From: Tamlana sp. I1
GTDB taxonomy: Bacteria; Bacteroidota; Bacteroidia; Flavobacteriales; Flavobacteriaceae
DNA length: 64,000 nucleotides
Assembly (NCBI RefSeq): GCF_015355625.1
Contig: NZ_JACLAF010000008.1
Span: 124,001-188,000, forward strand
Reading direction: 5' to 3'
A program made the position numbers and the translations under genes. Positions 54,839-61,892 of the stretch are shown in pieces. The notes below the pieces were generated by a model that saw only the letters and a program-made list of their open reading frames with translations, ran no database searches and was not told the DNA's origin. Every line of letters starts with the position of its first letter. The stretch's first letter is position 1.

Positions 54839-54858
54839 TGCTAGTGCTAGTATCTACT
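54839..54858. repeat. 20-bp inverted repeat, right arm
   Basis: TGCTAGTGCTAGTATCTACT, the reverse complement of 53278-53297 with one mismatch. It begins 8 bp after the stop of the DUF3592-like gene. Confidence 0.85.
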
Positions 54859-54874
54859 AATGCAGTCAAAGAAA

Positions 54875-55088
54875 ATGAAAGCGAGAATTAGATTGCAATA
54901 TGTAGAAAGTACAAGTTTAGCTTTGAAAAATGAAACTATTACCCAAATAAAGCCAGTTGGCAATAGAGCGAAAAAGTTTCTTACGAGTGGATGAATTACC
55001 TCAAAATATAAATATTGAAAACTCTGTAGACTTTTATGTCAATGATTTTGCAACAGATGGATATGGTATTTACAAAAAGGCATTTTAA
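54875..55088 (+). pseudogene. Frameshifted gene remnant
   Basis: An ATG frame gives MKARIRLQYVESTSLALKNE and ends at 54991-54993; an overlapping frame then reads RVDELPQNINIENSVDFYVN and DFATDGYGIYKKAF. The two halves look like one short protein broken by a single indel, or the tail of a longer one. No family is recognised. It ends 5 bp before the next gene. Confidence 0.4.
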
Positions 55089-55093
55089 TAAAT

Positions 55094-55753
55094 ATGACAG
55101 CAAAAGAGCTTAAAACATTTCTAAGTAATGCATTTAAAGAAAAATTAAGTCCATTAGGATTTAAGAAAATAAGAGATAATTATGTGCTAACTGAGGGTGA
55201 TAGAACTTATTCTTTAACGTTTAATAGTTTGAATTACGATAATTCTTACCGAACATCATTTAGTGCTTTTACAGGTTATATAATAGTCAATAAAATACTT
55301 CAAAGAGCTTTAGGAGAAGATGAACAAAAAGTTAATAAAACAAAAATAGGTGATCAAATATACCTAACACAAGTAATACTTTGGGAACAAGGAAATTATC
55401 TTTGTAAGGATTACGATATTTACACATTGAAAGAAGCTAAAAAAGCTGTTGACGAAATAGTTGAACACTTTACAGATAATATTCTTCCAGAGTTTAAGAA
55501 AATAAATAGTCTATTTGATTTTGACCAATTGTTTAACTTAGGGGATTATATAAAAAACAGTAAACGTCTGAAATTAGATATTATGTGTGCATTGGTAATT
55601 GCAAAGTTAGTTTCAAACCCAAATTACAATAGTCTTAGTAAAAATTATCAAAAGAGAATAGACCATTTTAGCGAATGGGATAAAAAAGAAGTGAATAATC
55701 TAATTCAATATTTAGAATCCAACTCTGGAAAATTTGAAAATCACCCTGCATAA
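55094..55753 (+). CDS. Candidate immunity protein A (DUF4304-like)
   Basis: A soluble 219-residue protein. The N-terminus FLSNAFKEKLSPLGFKKIRD followed by YSLTFNSLNY resembles the DUF4304 layout, in which a helix and a GFKK turn precede a beta-sheet. The C-terminal half is helical (ALVIAKLVSNPNYNSLSKNY). The protein at 57035-57697 shares the overall plan and a similar C-terminal segment. Proteins of this kind are frequently immunity proteins beside polymorphic toxins; no toxin gene remains next to it, so it may be an orphan. Confidence 0.65.
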   Translation: MTAKELKTFLSNAFKEKLSPLGFKKIRDNYVLTEGDRTYSLTFNSLNYDNSYRTSFSAFTGYIIVNKILQRALGEDEQKVNKTKIGDQIYLTQVILWEQGNYLCKDYDIYTLKEAKKAVDEIVEHFTDNILPEFKKINSLFDFDQLFNLGDYIKNSKRLKLDIMCALVIAKLVSNPNYNSLSKNYQKRIDHFSEWDKKEVNNLIQYLESNSGKFENHPA

Positions 55754-56094
55754 GCTCTTTTAGTTTTAATATCTCCCCGCAAGCGCGAGCGTCCCGCTCG
55801 TGACGTTAGGAGTAGGAAGGAATAACATGAGAAAAAAGATAGGTGTAAAAAATTAAAATAATACTATTAAAAACCTGCTTTTAGTTTGTTTTCCAGCACA
55901 ATAAAAATGCTTGCCCTAGCAGTTAAGGGAGGACAAAAGTAATAAGGCTAAGCATAACAAATGAGTAGAAAATATAAATCCCATACCCAAACAGTAGCTT
56001 ATTTTATAACCTTCTCAACTGTGTATTGGTTAGATATTTTTACAAGACAATAAAAAAAAGCACATGTTTTTGAACAAACAAACCCTAACGTTTT
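55754..56094. other. Non-coding stretch with the second GC-rich palindrome
   Basis: About 340 bases without a gene that I can support. It starts with the GC-rich palindrome at 55782-55803, preceded by CCCCGCA and followed by CGTTAGGAGTAGGAAGG. The rest is AT-rich with no promoter box match. Confidence 0.6.
55782..55803. repeat. GC-rich palindromic repeat, copy 2
   Basis: Identical over 22 bases to 53656-53677 and in the same orientation. Both copies lie just after a gene end in the island. Confidence 0.9.
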
Positions 56095-56950
56095 ATGAAA
56101 ACTAAATTAGAATTAGGTGTATATCGTTTTTTTAACGAGGCTAACAAAACTTTCGAAACCATAATATTAACTAGAGGTTTTAATAAATTTTATTGGTCCG
56201 TTAATAAATATAAAACTTTAGATTTTTCGGTACTAAAAAAAGGACTATTTGGTAAAAGAAAAACTACGAATAAAACACTCGAACTAAACTTCTTTAATAA
56301 CGAACACCCTCAATTAAAAGGAGAAATACTATCTGAAACTAGTTTTAAAATTAATGATGATGGTACCCCTAAAATTTTCAAAAAAGAAAACGACCTAAAG
56401 GACCTAAACAATAAAGAAATAGCCTTAAAATCTACCTTATTTATTTTTATTGCCGCTTGTATTTATTTTATATACGCTCTGTTAAATCCATATTTTAATG
56501 CTTCATTAGAAAATCAGCATACAAGTACGGAAATTCCAATAGCTATCGAGGTATTAACAACAAAAAACACTTTTGTTACATCAAAAGGCGTAGGTAAACT
56601 TAGGTTTCCTGTAATTAAGGAAGAAGAACAGGTTAGTTTATGTGTTAAAACAAAAAACAATTTGTACACGACACGCTATTATAATGCTCTTGGCGAAAAA
56701 CTACAAACGGTGTTGCCTATAAAAAAACATAACAGAACAAAAAATAAACTTTGATGTTAACCAAATAGTAAAGATTAATACGCTGTATAACAATAACAAT
56801 GATATTACCGAATTGCGTATTAACGATGTAACGATAAAAGCTTTTAAAGCGAAGAAAATGACACAAATAACAACGACACCGGTGGTTGTCGTTAGCATTC
56901 TTTTGCTAAGTTTTATTTTTTTACTAATTTTCCTATGGAATGAACCTTAA
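56095..56950 (+). pseudogene. Two-helix membrane protein, frameshifted at A7
   Basis: The open frame gives 219 residues with one membrane helix (about 114-132, STLFIFIAACIYFIYALL) and stops at 56752-56754. Removing one A from the run of seven A at 56721-56727 joins it to ITEQKINFDVNQIVKINTLY and a second helix (VVVVSILLLSFIFLLIFLW), ending at 56950. The joined protein would have about 284 residues and two helices. It resembles no family I know. The frameshift may be real, reversible or a sequencing error. Confidence 0.65.
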
Positions 56951-57034
56951 TTGGCACGCTTTCATAAACATATTTTTTAGAAATAAGAAAAAAACACCCA
57001 GATAAATCACCATATCACACAAAGATTTTAACCT

Positions 57035-57697
57035 ATGAAAATAGCAGAAAAACGTAAGCAACTATTTGATAGTTTAACTCCAGTATTAAAACCTAAAGGG
57101 TTTAAATTATTTAAAACAGGCGGAAACCCATGTTATATTTACTATAAAAATGATATAGCTATAGATTTAGGGTTTAACTTTTTTAAACTTGGAGATATAA
57201 CTTTTTCTAGTTACGGTATTACACACTACGAAGTTGAAGACTATATTTTAGCATTAAATAAATTTCCTGAAGTTTTTAAGGAAAAAAAGAAAGATCATTT
57301 GAATACTGTATACCAATGGGAAACCAAATGTATTCATGGTTTTGACGCAAACACACCCGAAGAAATTGAACAAGGTATAGAGTTGATAAACACCTACATA
57401 AACGGTGAGGGACAAACTTTTTTAGACACCTATATGTATTTGCCAAATATTCTTAAAAGAATGGATGAATTGGAAGCTAAAGGAAGTTCTTGGCAAGACA
57501 TATTAGCTGGTACTTTAGATGCATATTTTAGAGTTTTAATTATCTCTAAATTATGTAATGATTCTAATTATGAATCTAAAAAAGCATTAGTGGATTTAAT
57601 ATTTGAAAAACCAGGTTATGAAAATTGGATCCCCTTCTATGAAAAACTAAAACTTGTTTTACCCACAATACAACCAAAATATAATTTAGATCATTAG
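57035..57697 (+). CDS. Candidate immunity protein B, distant relative of A
   Basis: A soluble 220-residue protein with the same plan as the one at 55094-55753. An N-terminal helix precedes LTPVLKPKGFKLFKTGG, a mixed sheet follows (IAIDLGFNFFKLGDITFSS), and the C-terminal helical part reads VLIISKLCNDSNYESKKALV. Similarity to the other protein is weak and judged by eye. It is the last island gene before the right boundary repeat. Confidence 0.6.
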   Translation: MKIAEKRKQLFDSLTPVLKPKGFKLFKTGGNPCYIYYKNDIAIDLGFNFFKLGDITFSSYGITHYEVEDYILALNKFPEVFKEKKKDHLNTVYQWETKCIHGFDANTPEEIEQGIELINTYINGEGQTFLDTYMYLPNILKRMDELEAKGSSWQDILAGTLDAYFRVLIISKLCNDSNYESKKALVDLIFEKPGYENWIPFYEKLKLVLPTIQPKYNLDH

Positions 57698-57714
57698 AAA
57701 TTCCCTAGCAATCA

Positions 57715-57759
57715 GGTTCTGTCTCGTCACCCTGAATTTATTTCAGTGTCGCATCAAAC
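57715..57759. repeat. 45-bp island boundary repeat, right copy
   Basis: Same orientation and 43/45 identity to 52998-53042; the two differences are T/C at position 14 and G/T at position 33. The second change disrupts the inner palindrome. Confidence 0.9.
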
Positions 57760-57946
57760 TTGTTTTGTGACATAATAGCGGGGATTTAAGGTATAAGTCC
57801 GCGCTATTAGATCTCTCGCAGGTAGGTTAATTGAACTGCTTGCTTCTTTAATTTGGGGCTGTAAAATTGTTTTTTCATATTTCTAAGATATTTGTTTTGT
57901 AACAAACGGTCTTTAATTTTATGTCCGAGTAAAGGTCGCAACGCCA

Positions 57947-58360
57947 TTATTTTCGGGCTAAAAATTCTTTTGCAGTCAAAACAGGAATTTTTGAGTTTTT
58001 AAAGTCTCTTTTATTTCGTGTGATTATTATGTCTATTTGATTTTCAAAAGCAGAGTAATATTGTAATCTGTCTTCAAAATCTGGAAAATTATCATCACTC
58101 AAGGCTAATTCTGTAATCTTATCATCTAAACTTAATAACTCAACAAGCACTTTAAATTTTCTTAATATTTCTCTAGCTTCTTTTGCTGATTTGAGTTTTG
58201 AAAGAATATAATTTGTATTTGCAAAGGTTAAGGATGAAATGGTGAGTTCTAGTTCTTTTTTGTCCGCACGAGAAAATAAATCGGCAGCCTCATCATAGAA
58301 TTTATCTCTTTTTGAAAGTAAATCTATTACGATGTTGGTGTCAATCAATAATCTGCTCAT
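57947..58360 (-). CDS. vapC: PIN-domain toxin (VapC-like)
   Basis: A 137-residue ribonuclease-type toxin. The four acidic residues of the PIN domain are visible: Asp in LLIDTNIVIDLL, a second acidic residue near the middle helix, DFEDRLQYYSA and Asp in IITRNKRDF. Such toxins cleave RNA, often tRNA. It overlaps its antitoxin gene by 4 bp. This gene pair is a separate module from the preceding island. Confidence 0.9.
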   Translation of the reverse strand: MSRLLIDTNIVIDLLSKRDKFYDEAADLFSRADKKELELTISSLTFANTNYILSKLKSAKEAREILRKFKVLVELLSLDDKITELALSDDNFPDFEDRLQYYSAFENQIDIIITRNKRDFKNSKIPVLTAKEFLARK

Positions 58361-58602
58361 TTGTATTTCTCGATTAGGTAATCAGTATAAGCATCTTTTA
58401 CATCAAAATCTTCATCAAGTGTAATTACTCCACTTAAACTTTCAACAAGAGGTGTTATTTCTGTTGAGTTCTTTGTCCGTTTAGTGAGCGTAGTTAAATA
58501 AGATTCGATAAGTTTAGATAAGCTAATGTTATTTGATTTGGCATATTTTTTTGCACTTTCAATAATTGCTTGGTCTAAGCTCAATGTCAATTTTTTATCC
58601 AT
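58357..58602 (-). CDS. DUF6364-type antitoxin
   Basis: An 81-residue protein with a ribbon-helix-helix-like start (MDKKLTLSLDQAIIESAKKY, then NNISLSKLIESYLTTL) and an acidic C-terminal tail that would bind the toxin. The pattern matches the DUF6364 family of VapC partners in Bacteroidota. A promoter and inverted repeat lie directly upstream, suggesting autoregulation. Confidence 0.85.
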   Translation of the reverse strand: MDKKLTLSLDQAIIESAKKYAKSNNISLSKLIESYLTTLTKRTKNSTEITPLVESLSGVITLDEDFDVKDAYTDYLIEKYK

Positions 58603-58611
58603 AATAATTGT

Positions 58612-58644
58612 TTTACGTACAAATTTAATAAATTATTACGTAAA
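58612..58644 (-). promoter_or_regulatory. Promoter and operator of the vapBC-type pair
   Basis: Two perfect inverted 8-bp boxes, TTTACGTA (58612-58619) and TACGTAAA (58637-58644), flank a minus-strand -7 element TAAATTTG (58620-58627). The first box is 10 bp upstream of the antitoxin start. A DNA-bound antitoxin would cover the promoter. Confidence 0.75.
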
Positions 58645-58999
58645 GTTGATTTTGTTACAGAATTTTTTGTGTGTGGCTAACGTCAGTTTGTCTCAAAACT
58701 ACCAATTAAAATTTAAGGATAGATTAAAAAGAAAGGATTAACAAAGAATAGTCGTACAATACGGTTTTTGGCAAAAAAAAACAGAAAATACTGGTACTAT
58801 TTTTGTCTTTAATGCCGTATCATGCTTTAGAATCCCGATCCAAGGCACCCTCAGAAAGCTTCTTTTAGCATGTCGTTTATGGCTTAAGGAGAGGCGTCGA
58901 GAAGGAGATTATATTTAAAATTTAGCGGTTCTAGGCTTCGCTCGAACATCGTGGTGATGAAATTTTTGTTGATTTTCAAGATTGTAAATAAAAGGATTC

Positions 59000-59031
59000 A
59001 GACCCTTCAGGTTTTGAAACCTGAAGGGTCT
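59000..59031. repeat. Near-perfect 32-bp palindrome
   Basis: AGACCCTTCAGGTTT / AAACCTGAAGGGTCT with a two-base loop, then TTTTGG. It may act as a terminator or be a dispersed intergenic palindrome. No gene lies directly upstream on the plus strand. Confidence 0.8.
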
Positions 59032-59070
59032 TTTGGAAAAACCAAAAACCAAAAACCAAACTCCAATCTC

Positions 59071-59202
59071 CGGGTTAGGGATAGCAGTGGAAATCCTTTT
59101 TTTGCTGAATAAATTAAAAGACCATTGTGTTAACTAGGGTTTAGTTTACATACGAAAACCTAGAGGCATAACAAAAAAAGATTGCAACGAATAGCCCGAC
59201 CC
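59071..59202 (+). ncRNA. Candidate structured RNA
   Basis: Outer stem GGGTT-A-GGG (59072-59080) pairs with CCC-GACCC (59195-59202) with one bulged A and one G-T wobble that pairs only as plus-strand RNA. An asymmetric internal loop (ATAGCAGTGGA / GCAACGAATA) follows, then a 12-bp stem AATC-C-TTTTTTTG (59092-59104) / CAAAAAAAGATT (59172-59183). The apical part has its own hairpin CTAGG/CCTAG. From memory, GGGATAGCAGTGGAAATCC and GAATAGCCCGACCC recur in Flavobacteriia; the Rfam Flavo-1 motif is a candidate identity that I could not check. Confidence 0.7.
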
Positions 59203-59272
59203 TTGGGTAACCCCCAAAATATAGCTTTGAAAAAGGCATTCATAAAGTTTTCAAAAAAAAACTAAAAAAAAG

Positions 59273-59303
59273 TTTGTAATTCAATTTTTTGTTTTTCATT
59301 TGC
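59273..59303 (+). promoter_or_regulatory. Likely promoter of the speA leader
   Basis: TTTG (59273-59276), an 18-bp spacer and TTCATTTGC (59295-59303), one mismatch from TAnnTTTGC. Transcription would start near 59309 and give a leader of about 258 bases before speA. Confidence 0.55.
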
Positions 59304-59340
59304 ACTCTATTTAGCTGAACAAATTGAACACTGTTTCTAT

Positions 59341-59474
59341 GTTCGGGCTTTTGAAAATTAGGAAGTCATATTCAAAAGCAGCTTACCGATTAAGCGACCG
59401 AATTTTAAAGCTAACTTCCGTATCACCCATATATGCGATCCAGCATAAATACGGCTTTGTGCCCACTACCGAAC
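59341..59474 (+). ncRNA. Candidate structured 5' leader of speA
   Basis: A closing stem GTTCGG (59341-59346) / CCGAAC (59469-59474) encloses three hairpins: GCTTTTGAA / TTCAAAAGC (59347-59355, 59371-59379), GCTTA / TAAGC (59381-59395) and CCGTAT / ATACGG (59418-59423, 59449-59454) with inner TATGC / GCATA. An upstream GAACA (59326-59330) can pair with TGTTC (59340-59344), which competes with the closing stem. The layout suggests a switchable leader. It is a prediction from pairing by eye. Confidence 0.6.
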
Positions 59475-59566
59475 GCGAAATTCAAGTTTGATTCCATTTA
59501 TTTTTTATTATCTTAACACGTAGTTAATCTACTATTTACATCTTTAACTTTTTTAAAAACAGTACA

Positions 59567-60964
59567 TTGAATACTAAATATATTGATTTAATTAATCAAA
59601 CTTTTGATTTCCCGCAAGAGGAATTTAAAGTTGATAAAGGCGAATTGCATTTTCATGATATTGACCTCATGCAACTTACAAAACAGTACGGCGCACCTTT
59701 AAAATTCACCTACTTACCGCAAATTTCTAACAATATTAATAAGGCGAAAAGTTGGTTTGCTAATGCGATTGAAAAGTACGATTACAAAGGCAAATACAAT
59801 TATTGCTATTGTACAAAAAGCTCGCATTTTAAGCATGTTTTAGACGAGGCTTTGAAGAATGATATTCATATTGAAACCTCTTCGGCGTTTGATATTGATA
59901 TTATTGAAAACCTTAAAGCCGAAGGTAAAATTACCGATGAAACCTTTGTAATTAGCAACGGTTTTAAGCGCGCACAATACATTACAAATATTGCACGATT
60001 AATTAATAACGGCCACAAAAATGCGATTCCGATTATTGATAATTACGAGGAAATTGATTTGCTTTCGCAAGAGATTACAGGCAAATTTAATGTGGGGATT
60101 CGAATTGCTTCGGAAGAGGAGCCTAAGTTCGAGTTTTATACCTCTAGATTAGGTATTGGTTATAAGAATATTGTGCCTTTTTACAAAAATCAAATCGCTA
60201 ATAATGATAAAGTTGAGCTTAAAATGCTACACTTTTTTATTAATACAGGCATTCGAGATAACGCGTATTATTGGAACGAATTACACAAATGTTTGAAGGT
60301 ATACACAAGCCTGAAAAAGATTTGTCCGACTTTAAATAGTTTGAATATTGGAGGTGGTTTCCCGATAAAGGCGTCTTTAGGTTTCGATTTTGATTATGAA
60401 TATATGGTTGATGAAATTGTAAATCAAATTAAATTAACCTGTGATGCTGAAGGGGTAGAAGTGCCAAATATTTTTACCGAATTTGGAAGTTTTACCGTTG
60501 GCGAAAGTGGCGGCGCGATTTACGAAGTGCTTTACCAAAAACAACAAAACGATCGTGAGAAATGGAATATGATAAACTCATCGTTTATCACCACATTGCC
60601 AGATACTTGGGCTATAAATAAACGTTTTATTTTACTGCCATTAAACCGCTGGCAAGAAAGTTACGAGCGTGTGTTATTAGGTGGTTTAACCTGCGATAGT
60701 GACGATTATTACAATAGCGAGCAGCACATGAACGCGATTTATATGCCAAAATACAATAAAGATAAACCCTTATATATTGGCTTTTTTAATACAGGCGCTT
60801 ACCAGGAAACCATTGGTGGTTTTGGTGGTTTGCAGCACTGCTTAATTCCGTCGCCAAAGCATGTTTTAATTAACAAAGATGCCGATGGAAATTTAACAAC
60901 AACATTATTTAGTGAACAACAAAAAAGTGAAGACTTACTTAAAATTTTAGGTTATGAGCAATAA
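59567..60964 (+). CDS. speA: Biosynthetic arginine decarboxylase
   Basis: PLP enzyme of the alanine-racemase/group IV decarboxylase fold converting arginine to agmatine. Length is 465 residues. The first codon is TTG (59567), chosen because NTKYIDLINQTFDFPQEEF matches the usual N-terminus and no ATG lies nearby. The PLP lysine is in YCYCTKSSHFKHVL; SLNIGGGFPI and TEFGSFTVGESGGAIYEV carry phosphate-loop and cofactor residues. It is shorter than the enterobacterial enzyme. It overlaps speB by 11 bp. Confidence 0.93.
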   Translation: MNTKYIDLINQTFDFPQEEFKVDKGELHFHDIDLMQLTKQYGAPLKFTYLPQISNNINKAKSWFANAIEKYDYKGKYNYCYCTKSSHFKHVLDEALKNDIHIETSSAFDIDIIENLKAEGKITDETFVISNGFKRAQYITNIARLINNGHKNAIPIIDNYEEIDLLSQEITGKFNVGIRIASEEEPKFEFYTSRLGIGYKNIVPFYKNQIANNDKVELKMLHFFINTGIRDNAYYWNELHKCLKVYTSLKKICPTLNSLNIGGGFPIKASLGFDFDYEYMVDEIVNQIKLTCDAEGVEVPNIFTEFGSFTVGESGGAIYEVLYQKQQNDREKWNMINSSFITTLPDTWAINKRFILLPLNRWQESYERVLLGGLTCDSDDYYNSEQHMNAIYMPKYNKDKPLYIGFFNTGAYQETIGGFGGLQHCLIPSPKHVLINKDADGNLTTTLFSEQQKSEDLLKILGYEQ

Positions 60965-61892
60965 GACCTACGCTGGAATTCCAGAAGAATTTGGGAAATT
61001 AGAAACCGCAAAAATCGTTTTAATTCCCGTGCCTTATGATGGTACAAGTACTTGGCAAAAAGGTGCCGATAAAGGCCCTGATGCGTTTTTAAATGCTTCG
61101 GAAAACATGGAGCTTTACGACATTGAAACGGGTACAGAAGTGTATCAGCAAGGTGTGTTTTTAGCAAATGCGGTAACCGAAAACAGCTCGCCAGAAGCCA
61201 TGGTTGAAGCGGTACATCAAGCAACTAAAAAATACATTAAGAAAAATAAATTTGTTACCATTTTTGGTGGCGAGCACTCAATTTCTATTGGTACCATTCG
61301 TGCTTTTAACGAGATGTACCCAAGTTTAACGGTGTTGCATATTGATGCCCATGCCGATTTACGTAAGGAATACGATGGCACAACTTGCAATCATGCTTGT
61401 GCGGTTTACGAAGCGAGCCAAACCACGAATTTAATTCAGGTGGGAATCCGTTCGATGGACGTGATGGAAAAAACCGTTATGGATGAAGAGAAAACCTATT
61501 TCGCTCATGAAATGGCTGTTGATGATACGTGGATGGATTCGGCTATCGATCAAATGACCGATAATGTATTTATCACCTTCGATTTAGATGCCTTCGACCC
61601 ATCGATTATGCCAAGCACAGGCACCCCAGAACCAGGCGGTTTACTGTGGTACGAAACTTTAGATTTCTTAAAACAAGTGTTTGCCGAGAAAAATGTAGTA
61701 GGCTTTGATATTGTTGAACTGTGTCCGAATAAAAAGGAGAAGTCATCAGATTTCCTAGCAGCAAAATTGTATTATAAAATGTTAAGTTATAAATTTATGG
61801 ACGAAGCCATAGATGACGATTACGATAATGCCTTCGATAATTCAAAACAAAAAAATAACGCATCAAAATTTACTGAAGACGATGAGTACTAA
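60954..61892 (+). CDS. speB: Agmatinase
   Basis: Ureohydrolase of 312 residues that splits agmatine into putrescine and urea. Dinuclear manganese ligands are in FGGEHSISIGTIRA, HIDAHADLRKEY, and FDLDAFDPSIMP. The C-terminus extends into a disordered acidic tail (DDDYDNAFDNSKQKNNASKF). It starts inside the speA end and its end overlaps the deoxyhypusine-synthase-like gene by 11 bp, so all are translationally coupled. Confidence 0.95.
   Translation: MSNKTYAGIPEEFGKLETAKIVLIPVPYDGTSTWQKGADKGPDAFLNASENMELYDIETGTEVYQQGVFLANAVTENSSPEAMVEAVHQATKKYIKKNKFVTIFGGEHSISIGTIRAFNEMYPSLTVLHIDAHADLRKEYDGTTCNHACAVYEASQTTNLIQVGIRSMDVMEKTVMDEEKTYFAHEMAVDDTWMDSAIDQMTDNVFITFDLDAFDPSIMPSTGTPEPGGLLWYETLDFLKQVFAEKNVVGFDIVELCPNKKEKSSDFLAAKLYYKMLSYKFMDEAIDDDYDNAFDNSKQKNNASKFTEDDEY

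Larger units (their letters stand above)
58645..59566. other. Long non-coding region upstream of speA
   Basis: About 920 bases without a gene. From 58645 to 58999 I see no clear signal; a few GC-rich words (TCGAGAAGGAG, GGCTTCGCTCGAAC) suggest remnants. The second half carries a perfect palindrome (59000-59031), a structured RNA candidate (59071-59202), a promoter (59273-59303) and a leader RNA candidate (59341-59474). Confidence 0.7.

Noticed and set aside
53357-57697. Complete polymorphic toxin or Rhs locus
   Set aside because: No YD-repeat core, carrier protein or secretion gene is present; only tails and possible immunity genes are visible.
52998-57759. Prophage or integrative element
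   Set aside because: There is no integrase, transposase, relaxase, tRNA attachment site or phage structural gene.
57781-57830. Third copy of the GC-rich palindrome
   Set aside because: GTCCGCGCTATTAGATCTCTCGCAG recalls the flanks of the repeat but the stem is absent; similarity is too low.
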